Shown in pieces: positions 25,651-33,470 of a stretch of DNA of 44,928 bases (the first letter of the stretch is position 1; each line of letters opens with the position of its first letter). Both the position numbers and the translations under genes were made by a program. The stretch spans positions 1-44,928 of the forward strand of contig JBCBSS010000050.1 in NCBI GenBank assembly GCA_039819065.1. Direction: 5' to 3'. The notes beneath the pieces are model-generated. The model was not told the origin of the DNA and did no database searches. It saw only the letters and a list, made by a program, of their open reading frames with translations. This stretch comes from JBCBSS01 sp039819065. Lineage in GTDB: Bacteria; Bacteroidota; Bacteroidia; Cytophagales; Cyclobacteriaceae.

Positions 25651-26421
25651 CTAAGCTGATTTTTGTTTATCTATGTCTTTAAAACTGATCATTTCCAATA
25701 TCCTGGCCGATGCACCGTCGTAGAAACCATTTGACTTTTGAAAATCTTTAGGGTTTTGGAAAGTACCGAAAATCAGATCGTAAATAGGAAAGTCAGAATA
25801 GTTATATTGGTGTACGCCTCTTTCGTGATGGACGGCATGTTGCTCTGGCCTTTGGATAACATAGCCTAGCCAACTTGGTGTCGAAATATTAGCGTGCTGA
25901 AAGATGCTCAGGAAGTTGAGGGATAAAATGACCACTGTTATAGCCGGTGCAGATAATCCTATAACCAGCGCAAATACTAAGCTACCAAGTAGGGTGAATC
26001 CAATCATATCTACAGGGCTAAAATAAAAGGTGCTGGGAATATCAATGCGCTCAGAACTATGGTGCATTTGATGAAACATCCGCCAAAGTATATTCGAGCG
26101 ATGCATCCCTCTATGCCAGAAGTAGAGCGCTAACTGATAAACCATTAATCCTATCGCTGTTTGCAATGCCAAATGCAACCCAGACAGGTCGATCAATTGA
26201 TACTGAGCCAGAAATCCATCGGTAAAAATTGGCAGATAAGTGCCCAACATAAAGAACACAAACATGGCTACTATGCCTCGTAATGTAGCATAGCGAATTT
26301 TAGGCATGTGCCTATTCCTGGGAAAGAATGTTTCCCAAAGGTATAAGGCTACATATAAACCTAGAATGGTGAGTGTGATGGGATCAGTGAAGATTTCCCA
26401 CGGAGTAGGTAAATTGTTCAT
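25651..26421 (-). CDS. Sterol desaturase/fatty acid hydroxylase family membrane enzyme
   Basis: This is a 256-residue integral membrane di-iron oxygenase-like protein. It has several hydrophobic helices (ITLTILGLYVALYLW, IVAMFVFFMLGTYL, LLGSLVFALVIGL, ITVVILSLNFLSIF) and the three histidine boxes of the family: HRGMH (103-107), HQMHH (117-121) and HAVHH (195-199). It should hydroxylate or desaturate a membrane lipid or carotenoid-like substrate with O2 and an electron donor. It is followed after 2 bp by the 121-residue hypothetical gene and is preceded by an unusual triple-dyad operator, suggesting tight control. Confidence 0.93.
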   Translation of the reverse strand: MNNLPTPWEIFTDPITLTILGLYVALYLWETFFPRNRHMPKIRYATLRGIVAMFVFFMLGTYLPIFTDGFLAQYQLIDLSGLHLALQTAIGLMVYQLALYFWHRGMHRSNILWRMFHQMHHSSERIDIPSTFYFSPVDMIGFTLLGSLVFALVIGLSAPAITVVILSLNFLSIFQHANISTPSWLGYVIQRPEQHAVHHERGVHQYNYSDFPIYDLIFGTFQNPKDFQKSNGFYDGASARILEMISFKDIDKQKSA

Positions 26422-26429
26422 AGTAAATT

Positions 26430-26488
26430 TTAGTGTTTACTAAGTAGGCGTGAGTAATGTACCTCACATTGTGAGTTTAGTAACTCAC
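26430..26488 (-). promoter_or_regulatory. Stacked dyads in front of the sterol-desaturase-like gene
   Basis: Three dyads spaced about two helical turns lie within 70 bp of the start codon. They are TTAGT-GTTT-ACTAA (26430-26443) and two 18-bp GTGAG-N8-CTCAC elements at 26450-26467 and 26471-26488, exactly 21 bp apart. A nested symmetric reading also exists (inner CTCACA-T-TGTGAG, 26463-26475). The distal copy overlaps the last codons and stop of the upstream TPR gene. This looks like a cooperative operator for a dimeric regulator. Which one binds is unknown. Confidence 0.6.
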
Positions 26489-28237
26489 GTCCCAGCTGAT
26501 ACTGGTCTCGGGGCTATACTTACAATAGCTGCCGGTCTTGATTGAGGCTTGCCAGTGCTTGCCAAGAGGGGGGTGGATCTTACCTACTTTTTTAATGGCA
26601 TTTCTGATACGCCATGTTACAGCAGTACGGGCTTTTTCATCGGTAGAATGTGTGCTTCTGATGGCCCCATGCAATCCTAATGAGCTGGTAAGTTGATCAG
26701 TGAGTTGTTCGAATTCCGCTCTCAAAGTTTCTAGGCGACCATAATGGTGAATTGTTTCTGCCTCGCGCATTTCGGCTTCCAGTGCTTCAAGCCTGCGCTT
26801 ATATTCGGTCTTTGCCTGTTCGTCAATACTTTCGATTGCACTTTCTTTAAAGCCTGAACCAATGAGGCTTGTACAATGGACTTCCTGGTCCGGACAATCG
26901 AGCAATCGCGCGATATCCGTCATGCCCTTTGAGCCAGGTACAGAGATGGTAGTATTTTGAAAAACGATCTTCCACTGATCACCATTTTGATGCAGACTAG
27001 CCGTATCGTTGGCCGTTACTTCCGATGTTATGACCAGCCCTTGATTTTGTGAGATGAAGTCAAGAAATACATGATATGCCGTCTTGTTTCGGTATGGGTT
27101 TACATCCTGGCACCATTTCACTATTTCACTCGCACTGCTATTGGGATTGATCCTGTTGCGATAGGTTTTTTCGAACCTGTGCCATGCTTCAATGGCTTGT
27201 TGCTCCTCACCGAGCTGGTAGTGAGCAGCACCCACGAAAACATCTATATCGATCCACTGTGAGCTTTCATCCATCTTGGTGGCTAGCGCTTTGCAAGAGT
27301 CATATTCACCCAACTCGAAGTAGATGAACACACCATACGTATAGTACCAGTTTTCGTGAAGAGGATTCAGGAAGATAGCCTTCTGATATGACTCGATTGC
27401 CTTATTCATATCGCCAAGGAAGGCATAAGTAGTAGCGCCCTGGGCCAAAAGGTCTGCATCATTAGGATTTAATTTGAGTGCTTTTTCCAGGAATTGCTCA
27501 CTCTTTTCGAATTCCTGGTTGAACAAGTACGTTCGGCTGAGGATCATCAATGCCCTGTAGTTATTCTCGTCCAGATTGAGTGCTTTCAGGGCCATCTCCT
27601 TGGCCAGATTGAGGTGTGTATACCAATCATCCCAAAAGAGGCAGCTCCACTCATTGAAATAAGATAAAGCTATACCAGTATAGGCGTTGGCATATTCAGG
27701 TGCTATCGCCAATGCTTTATTGAAATGTTCCCTTGCCTCTGAATCACCTTCTCTGGTACCCAGCCGAAGTGCAGTCATGCCCCGTTGATAGTAGTCGTAT
27801 ACCATCATTTGTGGAGGCCTTTTTAGTGCCGCTTCGGCGTGCAGCTGAATGTTGATCTGCTGTTGGATTACATTGACCAATTGTTGGCATATCTCATCAT
27901 ATTTACCATAAAGATCTTTAAGCGTTTCCTCATGTCTGCCAGCAAATACGATGGATGCGTCTTCCCTTTTTGTCACCTGGAGGTTGAAGCGGATCTTGTC
28001 TTTATTTTCACGGAAGGTGCAAAAGACCATAAAGTCAGCAGTCAACGTCTGGAATATTTCTTCTTGGGACTTGTCACTCAATAACTCAGTAGAATAAGTA
28101 GACAGAACCGAAAGATCCCGGAACCGGGACAGGTCGGTATGCATATCCAGCACAAGCCCTTCCAGGAAAGCATCTAAAGAACTGTTCCCAGACAAGTTTT
28201 TAAAAGGGACTATGGCTATGGATGGCCTGTTGATCAT
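26477..28237 (-). CDS. TolB-like + TPR + C-terminal regulator-domain protein
   Basis: This is a 586-residue cytoplasmic protein of three parts. Residues ~1-120 form a TolB/FlgO-like N-domain (SIAIVPFKNLSGNSSLDAFL), as seen next to adenylate-cyclase or LuxR output domains. Residues ~145-380 are TPRs (EHFNKALAIAPEYANAYTGI, ESYQKAIFLNPLHENWYYTY). The C-terminus (~410-586) is the domain found at the end of large ATPase-type regulators (GDQWKIVFQNTTISVPGSKG, MTDIARLLDCPDQEVH, a coiled coil with two RRLEALEAE-like turns, then KTGSYCKYSP). No DNA-binding or catalytic domain is present, so it may be a scaffold or sensor. Effector unknown. Confidence 0.9.
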   Translation of the reverse strand: MINRPSIAIVPFKNLSGNSSLDAFLEGLVLDMHTDLSRFRDLSVLSTYSTELLSDKSQEEIFQTLTADFMVFCTFRENKDKIRFNLQVTKREDASIVFAGRHEETLKDLYGKYDEICQQLVNVIQQQINIQLHAEAALKRPPQMMVYDYYQRGMTALRLGTREGDSEAREHFNKALAIAPEYANAYTGIALSYFNEWSCLFWDDWYTHLNLAKEMALKALNLDENNYRALMILSRTYLFNQEFEKSEQFLEKALKLNPNDADLLAQGATTYAFLGDMNKAIESYQKAIFLNPLHENWYYTYGVFIYFELGEYDSCKALATKMDESSQWIDIDVFVGAAHYQLGEEQQAIEAWHRFEKTYRNRINPNSSASEIVKWCQDVNPYRNKTAYHVFLDFISQNQGLVITSEVTANDTASLHQNGDQWKIVFQNTTISVPGSKGMTDIARLLDCPDQEVHCTSLIGSGFKESAIESIDEQAKTEYKRRLEALEAEMREAETIHHYGRLETLRAEFEQLTDQLTSSLGLHGAIRSTHSTDEKARTAVTWRIRNAIKKVGKIHPPLGKHWQASIKTGSYCKYSPETSISWDVSY

Positions 28238-28372
28238 ACTGGTCAGTCAAATTAAAAGCCCTTGGCTTGCACTATAAATTTCAATATTTAGATTTTGAAT
28301 AGAAAATCCGAGGTAAGATAACCTTCATTCCATACGGTGAGCGGACCAACTGAGTTGCCATTGAGCTCATAG

Positions 28373-28388
28373 TTTGATGATCATCAAA
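28373..28388. repeat. Perfect 16-bp palindrome
   Basis: TTTGATGATCATCAAA reads identically on both strands. It lies in the 300-bp gap upstream of the TPR gene (28238-28537), which has no other gene-like content apart from the AAGGC(G/C)GTAG pair at 28454-28476 and the repeat tract after it. A dimeric-regulator site is the natural reading; none is identified. Confidence 0.4.
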
Positions 28389-28485
28389 AGAATGACATGG
28401 AGTTCCTCGTGATGCTTCGATAGGGGGTGAAAACTTTATGTGAAGACACTACGAAGGCGGTAGCCAAAGGCCGTAGAATATTTAT

Positions 28486-28547
28486 TGTCTCACATTTTTG
28501 TCTTGTTACCTAGGTCTTAAATCTTTTGTCTCAAGTCTTATGTCTGA
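28486..28547 (-). repeat. Degenerate GTCT/AAGAC tandem repeat tract
   Basis: On the minus strand the tract reads as loosely repeated AAGAC/GAGAC units every 8-12 bp (for example CAGACATAAGACTTGAGACA). It runs from the end of the metallophosphoesterase gene, whose stop lies inside it, into the gap. Such low-complexity tracts recur downstream of genes in Bacteroidota genomes in my experience, but their function is not established. Confidence 0.4.
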
Positions 28548-29299
28548 ATGACCTCAACTATTTTTTGTCGATCAAAATAGAGATGCTCGTTCCAATTGAC
28601 ATAACCGAACTGATTGGTGATCATTTTTGTGCCGCCCAAATCAAAATCTGGTAGGTTTCGATGGCTATGCCCATAAATCCAAAAGTCAATCTCATGATCT
28701 AAGATAAAGTCGGTTTTCTCGACACAGAATGCATCATTCAAAGCGCTGCCTTTGAACTCTTCGGCGTTACAAGCATTACTGGGCAAGTGATGCGTGATAA
28801 CTACTTTCTTTCCTTTCTTCTTCACCTCACTCGATAAATAATCGCATGCAACCTGATGTAGGTGATTGAAGTGATCTACATTAAACTGTTCTTCCCCAAA
28901 TTGGATGCGATGAAAATCCACCATACCCCTTGTTATCTCGGTGATGTGATTCCGGATTTCAGACCACATGGTGGAGAAAATGAAAGATATATCCTCGATC
29001 TCAACCGTGTGATTGTTGACAAGGAAAACGTTCGCCATGATTTCCTTGAAGGTCGGTTCAAGTGCTGTAGCAGCATCGAACCCTCCATAATATTCATGGT
29101 TACCTGGGATAAGGTATACTGCCTCGAAATCTTTCGACACCTGACGGATGAAATCCATTTTATGATAGCTTCTTTCCAGATAATACGTATCGCCAGCTAT
29201 GACTAAAATATCTCCTTTGGGCACTAAGGGGTGCTCTTTTAGCCATTCCCTATTAGCCGGAAATTCCAGGTGTAAATCCGAGCAGATCTGAATTTTCAT
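28538..29299 (-). CDS. Calcineurin-like metallophosphoesterase
   Basis: The ATG at 29299 (MKIQICSDLHLEF) gives 253 residues and starts directly with the first metal motif. The five signatures are present in order: SDLHLEF (D-x-H), AGDTYYLER (GDxx), LIPGNHEYYGG (GNHE), VITHHLPSN (H) and WIYGHSHRN (GHxH). It should hydrolyse a phosphodiester or phosphomonoester with two metals in the cytoplasm. It resembles the UDP-2,3-diacylglucosamine/Icc-like group by layout but lacks enough for a specific name. It ends in the repeat tract. Confidence 0.92.
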   Translation of the reverse strand: MKIQICSDLHLEFPANREWLKEHPLVPKGDILVIAGDTYYLERSYHKMDFIRQVSKDFEAVYLIPGNHEYYGGFDAATALEPTFKEIMANVFLVNNHTVEIEDISFIFSTMWSEIRNHITEITRGMVDFHRIQFGEEQFNVDHFNHLHQVACDYLSSEVKKKGKKVVITHHLPSNACNAEEFKGSALNDAFCVEKTDFILDHEIDFWIYGHSHRNLPDFDLGGTKMITNQFGYVNWNEHLYFDRQKIVEVIQT

Positions 29300-29701
29300 T
29301 TTTTCTGTTACGCCGTTTTTGCTCAACACTATTTAAGTTCGGTAAGAAACCTTATATCTGGCGCGATTGCAACAAGTTCGACCTTTTATTACTCAAACTA
29401 TATGCCACGAGCAGTAAGTGTGAGCTATTGTAGTGCTTCTTGGTAAAAGCAGCGTTCTGCTGGTTAGTCGTAGGTTTGCTTGCTTATCGGCAAAGACAGA
29501 TCCTCACTACTCGTAATTACCTCACTAAGGTTGATGAAGACACTTGTATAGGCAGGTTTTGGAGCTAACTAAACGACATTAAAACTGAACAAACACTGAA
29601 TAAATACAATCGAAGTATTGACTTAAGAGTGGCTTAATCTTTTCTGTGATTAATTACGGTTAAGCCTTAGGGGAAGGTTGAAAATAGGAAAGTGATAAGC
29701 A
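29300..29701. other. Intergenic region without a recognised gene
   Basis: About 400 bp upstream of the metallophosphoesterase. It holds an AGCAG-CGTT-CTGCT hairpin (29448-29461) and a GGCTTAA/TTAAGCC pair (29631-29666), but no open frame with coding character and no tRNA-like fold was seen on either strand. Confidence 0.5.
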
Positions 29702-29743
29702 TGCCCCAATAGGTCTCGATTATTCCAGGCACCTAATGGGGCA
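29702..29743 (-). terminator. Hairpin downstream of the Kazal-type gene
   Basis: TGCCCCAATAGGT (29702-29714) pairs with ACCTAATGGGGCA (29731-29743) at 12 of 13 positions across a 16-nt loop, 16 bp after the Kazal gene stop. The flanks are not strongly T-rich, so termination is likely but not certain. Confidence 0.55.
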
Positions 29744-29759
29744 ACAGCTTTGAGAATAA

Positions 29760-29999
29760 TTATTCAGTGGCGGTTCCGCAGTCTACCCACTCATGTGGCT
29801 TGAATCCAGCGCAGCTCGCGTAGCAACCATTACTAAATTTCTGCCCTGTAGCTATGATACATACAGGCTCGTAAACATCCAGACAGTAGCAATCTGCTTG
29901 GATTGGTCTGAGTTTGGGATCATTAGTATTGCTAGCCAAAGACACATACGCGATACCAGCCACAAACAGAGATGCAATTACAAACTTCATTCTTTTCAT
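29760..29999 (-). CDS. Secreted Kazal-type serine protease inhibitor
   Basis: This is a 79-residue precursor. The signal peptide (MKFVIASLFVAGIAYVSLAS, from the second Met) precedes a single Kazal-like domain with six cysteines (C37, C39, C47, C59, C63, C74) in the order C-x-C-x7-C-x11-C-x3-C-x10-C, including EPVCIIATGQKFSNGCYASC. Kazal domains block serine proteases by binding their active site, with the residues just after the first cysteines forming the reactive loop. Bacterial copies are rarer than animal ones. It appears monocistronic. A role in protection against host or own proteases is possible but not shown. Confidence 0.87.
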   Translation of the reverse strand: MKRMKFVIASLFVAGIAYVSLASNTNDPKLRPIQADCYCLDVYEPVCIIATGQKFSNGCYASCAGFKPHEWVDCGTATE

Positions 30000-30003
30000 T
30001 TTG

Positions 30004-30015
30004 CTAAACGTTTAG
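30004..30015. promoter_or_regulatory. Perfect 12-bp palindrome before the Kazal gene
   Basis: CTAAACGTTTAG lies 4 bp upstream of the first Kazal ATG, within the leader. A site this close to the start codon would suit a repressor dyad. No binding protein is identified. The rest of the gap up to 30300 is AT-rich with no gene seen. Confidence 0.35.
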
Positions 30016-30309
30016 TTAGGTTATTAATGTCAGAAATATAATGCATAGCGAGATTGTTTTGTGGTTTTTATAATATTATTTATGTCATAAAGTATAAATA
30101 TTAAATTTTATGTAACCATAAGACTTTAGTGTTTTTGACTAAAGTCGTAGACCTGCATTTTCTTCAATATTTAAGAGTCAGGGAAAAAGACCTTCCCAAA
30201 CTGTTTGTATAGTCCAGAACATCTATGGGATGACAGTTTTCTAAAAGCCTAACCCCAGTCTCTCAACTTACTTGACACTTAAGGAGATTTAACCAAACTA
30301 CTTCCGCCA

Positions 30310-30354
30310 TTTACCGGTAGGCTTCGTGCGTTTACCGATTCAGCTCAACGGTAA
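30310..30354 (+). promoter_or_regulatory. LytTR-type operator upstream of the first LiaF-like gene
   Basis: TTTACCGGT (30310-30318) and TTTACCGAT (30331-30339) are direct repeats spaced 21 bp, followed by an inverted copy ACGGTAA (30348-30354). Direct ~9-bp repeats at ~21-bp period are what LytTR-domain regulators bind. The second repeat ends 60 bp before the ATG at 30400. The same element recurs at the same distance before the next gene (30824-30853). Confidence 0.65.
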
Positions 30355-30399
30355 GCTGTAATCGGGGTATATATCAGTATAAACTTAAACGCTACAACC

Positions 30400-30789
30400 A
30401 TGGCCAACTTATCCCTCGACAAAAAATCGGTTTTAGGCATAGTATTGCTTATCATAGGAAGCCTTTTCGTAATGAAAAACCTTGGCTTCATCCCCTATCA
30501 TATCAAGTATTATGTTTTCCACTGGTACAATATCTTATTGCTCTTCGGAACCCTGCTACTCTTTAGCCGCGAAAACAGGGATACAGGTATTATCCTAGCA
30601 GCCATTGGCGGTTTTTTCCTCTTCAGAGACCTTGGCTACTTACATTTTTATCACCTCATCGATTTCTGGCCTGTTGCTTTGATTGTTGCTGGACTAATGC
30701 TTTTATTGAAGAAAAAACCGGTGGAACAGAACGGTGACGATATTAACAATACACTGGAATCACGCCCTAACGAAGAAAAGGAATCATGA
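30400..30789 (+). CDS. LiaF-like membrane protein, N-domain only (paralogue 1)
   Basis: This 129-residue protein consists of a basic start (MANLSLDKKSVLGIVLLIIG) and four hydrophobic helices of the DUF5668/LiaF-TM type (IVLLIIGSLFVMKNLGFI, NILLLFGTLLLF, IILAAIGGFFLF, LIVAGLMLLL), then a short polar tail (KKKPVEQNGDD). It aligns closely with the N-terminal half of the next gene (shared motifs WYNIL, FSRENR, FWPV) and so is its tandem paralogue, lacking the C-terminal LiaF domain. Membrane-stress sensing with the downstream kinase is the likely theme. It leads the operon with a LytTR-like operator. Confidence 0.85.
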   Translation: MANLSLDKKSVLGIVLLIIGSLFVMKNLGFIPYHIKYYVFHWYNILLLFGTLLLFSRENRDTGIILAAIGGFFLFRDLGYLHFYHLIDFWPVALIVAGLMLLLKKKPVEQNGDDINNTLESRPNEEKES

Positions 30790-30823
30790 TGAGGTACACG
30801 AGCTGGCCATACTGCATTGTAGG

Positions 30824-30853
30824 CTGGCCGGTGGCTTTCGTACACTTACCGAT
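30824..30853 (+). promoter_or_regulatory. Duplicated LytTR-type operator before the second LiaF-like gene
   Basis: CTGGCCGGT (30824-30832) and CTTACCGAT (30845-30853) are spaced 21 bp. The 25-bp element from GGT to GATT matches the one upstream of the first gene at 19 of 25 positions, and its distance to the ATG (63 bp) is nearly the same (60 bp). The gene and its operator thus appear to have been duplicated together. Confidence 0.6.
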
Positions 30854-30916
30854 TAACCTCATCGAACAAAATATTTCAAGGTATACATTAGTAAAATATT
30901 TAAACAGATAGAAAAA

Positions 30917-31615
30917 ATGTCAAACACATCATTAGATAAACGAACGATATTTGGTATAGCGCTTCTGCTGATAGGAGGGGCCTTTATCTTAGATAACTTA
31001 GGTGTTATTCCCTATTTTATTGCTGATGTTCTTTTCGAGTGGTACAACATCCTTATTCTTATCGGGCTCTTCCTGATATTTAGCCGGGAAAATCGTGAGT
31101 CAGGAACTATACTGGTCATTATTGGTGGTGTATTCCTGATACTGGATTTGGACTTTTTGCATTTTGCTGATGCCATAGGATTTTGGCCTGTGGTGTTGAT
31201 AGTAGTCGGTATTGTACTCTTAGTCAAGCGTAAGACATCTGAACATGGTAAGATCGATCCGGGAGATATGGATTACATAGACGATGTGGCTGTGTTCGGG
31301 GGAGGAGATAGAGTAGTTACCTCACAAAACTTCAAAGGTGGGAAAGTGACTGCCATTTTCGGTGGATCTGAAATCAATATGACCCAGGCAGATCTGAGTG
31401 TTAACCGAACCAATGTGATCGACATATTCGCCATGTTTGGCGGAACGAGTTTGGTGGTACCGCCGGATTGGACGGTTAAGGTAGAATTACTGTCAATTTT
31501 TGGTGGTTATTCCAACAAGCGCTCTTCTACGATAGAGGTCATACCAGATTCAAGTAAAGTGTTGATTATTAAAGGTTTCGTGATGTTTGGTGGTGGTGAG
31601 ATCAAAAGCAAATAA
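30917..31615 (+). CDS. LiaF-like membrane protein (paralogue 2, full length)
   Basis: This is a 232-residue protein. Four N-terminal membrane helices (IALLLIGGAFILDNLGVI ... VVLIVVGIVLLVKRK) are paralogous to the preceding gene. A C-terminal LiaF domain (~120-232) follows, built of beta strands with AVFGGGDRVVTSQNFKGG, AIFGGSEINMT, AMFGGTSLVVPP and IFGGYSNK, the repeated FGG turns typical of the family. LiaF partners inhibit a LytS/LiaS-type kinase in Firmicutes; here a LytS-type kinase gene follows after 15 bp, supporting a similar role in envelope-stress signalling. Confidence 0.9.
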   Translation: MSNTSLDKRTIFGIALLLIGGAFILDNLGVIPYFIADVLFEWYNILILIGLFLIFSRENRESGTILVIIGGVFLILDLDFLHFADAIGFWPVVLIVVGIVLLVKRKTSEHGKIDPGDMDYIDDVAVFGGGDRVVTSQNFKGGKVTAIFGGSEINMTQADLSVNRTNVIDIFAMFGGTSLVVPPDWTVKVELLSIFGGYSNKRSSTIEVIPDSSKVLIIKGFVMFGGGEIKSK

Positions 31616-31630
31616 CCACAGCGATCTATC

Positions 31631-32683
31631 ATGAGAAATGCATTATTGGAAGTAAAGAACCTGTATTATTACCTGTCGGTTTGGGTGGTAATCATCATCT
31701 CCCATGCTGCAGTGCTCTTTTTCTTTCATGACCTCAATGTACTTGCCTCTGTCTACGATGCGCTAATCTTCAATCTTATATTCTGTGGATTGGGGTTAAG
31801 CTACGGCTACGCTATCAAGTTTATTGGCCCCGGCTATCAAGGGATTATTAGTGTGGTCATAAGTCATGTGGTAACGATTGCTGTAGTAGTGGCGGTAGGC
31901 ATCTTCGGTTCTAACAAGATCCTTGAAAGTATACTGGCCCAAGACGCAGACTACATGGCGTTTTTAGATCAGGCACTGATCTGGAGAGTACCAGAAGGAG
32001 CTTTGTTCATGGCTATTATTGTATTGGTCTATTACCTGTTTCAGTACAGTCAAGATCTGCAAGAACGTATCACCAATGAGGCCAGGCTACATCATTTGAT
32101 CAAAGAGACAGAGCTTGAGATGTTGAAGTCACAGATCAATCCGCACTTCATTTTCAACAGCCTCAATTCTGTTAGTTCACTCACTATCTCATCACCTGAC
32201 AAGGCACGCGAAATGGTGATCAAGCTTTCGGATTTCTTACGCTATTCGTTAGGTAAAAAAGCCAGTGAAACTAACGCATTAGATGCAGAGCTGGATAATA
32301 TGCTTCGTTATCTTGAGATAGAAAAGGTGAGGTTTGGTGACAAGCTGATCATAGAAACTGATATATCCAGCTCCTGCGACCGAGCGGAAGTACCCAACAT
32401 GATCTTGCAGCCTATCCTGGAAAATGCCATTAAGTATGGCGTGTATGAAAGCACACAGGCGGTCAAGGTGGAATTGAAATGCCATCAGGATGAAAACGGG
32501 CTGAAGCTAGAAGTGATCAATGATTATGACCCGGAAGCGGCACCCAAGCGGGGCAAAGGATTGGGTCTGAAGAATATAAGAGAGAGACTGCGCATTATGT
32601 ATGGTACAGATGAGTTGATGAAGTTACGCAGAGAAAACAACCAGTTTATAGTAGAATTATATGTCCCTAAAGAACAAGTCTAA
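31631..32683 (+). CDS. LytS/YehU-type sensor histidine kinase
   Basis: This is a 350-residue integral-membrane kinase with four N-terminal helices (LSVWVVIIISHAAVLFFF ... GALFMAIIVLVYYLFQYS), no extracytoplasmic domain of note and a short coiled linker. The His_kinase motif is SQINPHFIFNSLNSVSSL, with the phospho-acceptor H172. The ATPase domain has LQPILENAIKYGV (N box) and GKGLGLKNIRERL (G box). It phosphorylates the LytTR response regulator encoded 11 bp downstream, most likely in response to the LiaF-like proteins. Confidence 0.95.
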   Translation: MRNALLEVKNLYYYLSVWVVIIISHAAVLFFFHDLNVLASVYDALIFNLIFCGLGLSYGYAIKFIGPGYQGIISVVISHVVTIAVVVAVGIFGSNKILESILAQDADYMAFLDQALIWRVPEGALFMAIIVLVYYLFQYSQDLQERITNEARLHHLIKETELEMLKSQINPHFIFNSLNSVSSLTISSPDKAREMVIKLSDFLRYSLGKKASETNALDAELDNMLRYLEIEKVRFGDKLIIETDISSSCDRAEVPNMILQPILENAIKYGVYESTQAVKVELKCHQDENGLKLEVINDYDPEAAPKRGKGLGLKNIRERLRIMYGTDELMKLRRENNQFIVELYVPKEQV

Positions 32684-32694
32684 TTGATTGACTA

Positions 32695-33441
32695 ATGATC
32701 AGAACTGTAATCATCGATGATGAACCCCTGGCTCGGGACATCATCAAAACGTACCTTAAAAACCATAGCGATATAGACATTATGAGGGAATGTGAGGACG
32801 GTTTTCAAGGGATAAAGGCCATTAACGAATTAAACCCCGATCTGGTATTCCTGGATATCCAGATGCCCAAGATCACTGGTTTTGAGATGCTAGAATTGTT
32901 AGAGAAGACCCCTGTGATCATCTTTAGCACGGCCTATGACCAATATGCCATCAAAGCCTTTGAGGCAAATGCTACAGATTATCTGTTGAAGCCTTATGCT
33001 CAAACCAGATTTGACGAAGCACTGCAAAAGGCGAGAGAAAAACTGAATAACAAAAGCAGACCGGTTGAGGATGCCAAAGAGTTGGTTGAAAAGGTACGGG
33101 AGAACTATGAGGAGCTTGATCGTATTGTAGTCAAGGTTGGCCACAAGATCCATATTCTACCGATAGAATCAATCCACTACTTTGAAGCGCAGGATGACTA
33201 TGTAGCCATGCACACAGCGGAACAGAAATTTCTCAAACAAATGACCATGAAGTATTTGGAAAGTCACCTGTCCTCTGATCAATTTGTGAGAATACACCGT
33301 TCGTACATTGTGGCGGTGAACGAAATAGCGAGATTGGAGCACTACGAAAAGGATAGCTACATGGCCATTCTTAAAGATGGAAAGCAATTATCAGTAAGCC
33401 GTGCCGGACACATCAGGTTAAAAGAAGCACTCAAGATATGA
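32695..33441 (+). CDS. LytTR-family response regulator
   Basis: This is a 248-residue DNA-binding regulator. The receiver domain (1-120) has acidic D8/D9, phospho-acceptor D54 (VFLDIQMPKI), T/S in FSTA and K99 in LLKPY. The C-terminal LytTR domain (~148-248) is marked by IHYFEAQDDYVAMH and RIHRSYIVAVNEI. LytTR proteins bind direct repeats about 21 bp apart, and two such elements lie in front of the LiaF-like genes of the same operon. Autoregulation is therefore expected. It is the last gene of the operon. Confidence 0.95.
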   Translation: MIRTVIIDDEPLARDIIKTYLKNHSDIDIMRECEDGFQGIKAINELNPDLVFLDIQMPKITGFEMLELLEKTPVIIFSTAYDQYAIKAFEANATDYLLKPYAQTRFDEALQKAREKLNNKSRPVEDAKELVEKVRENYEELDRIVVKVGHKIHILPIESIHYFEAQDDYVAMHTAEQKFLKQMTMKYLESHLSSDQFVRIHRSYIVAVNEIARLEHYEKDSYMAILKDGKQLSVSRAGHIRLKEALKI

Positions 33442-33470
33442 TACCATTGTTGGCTGCACCATAAGCAGGA

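Noticed and set aside
29702..29743. Hairpin as a REP-like mobile repeat
   Set aside because: Only one copy is seen in the window, it sits directly after a gene stop, and has no palindrome-family features; a terminator is simpler.
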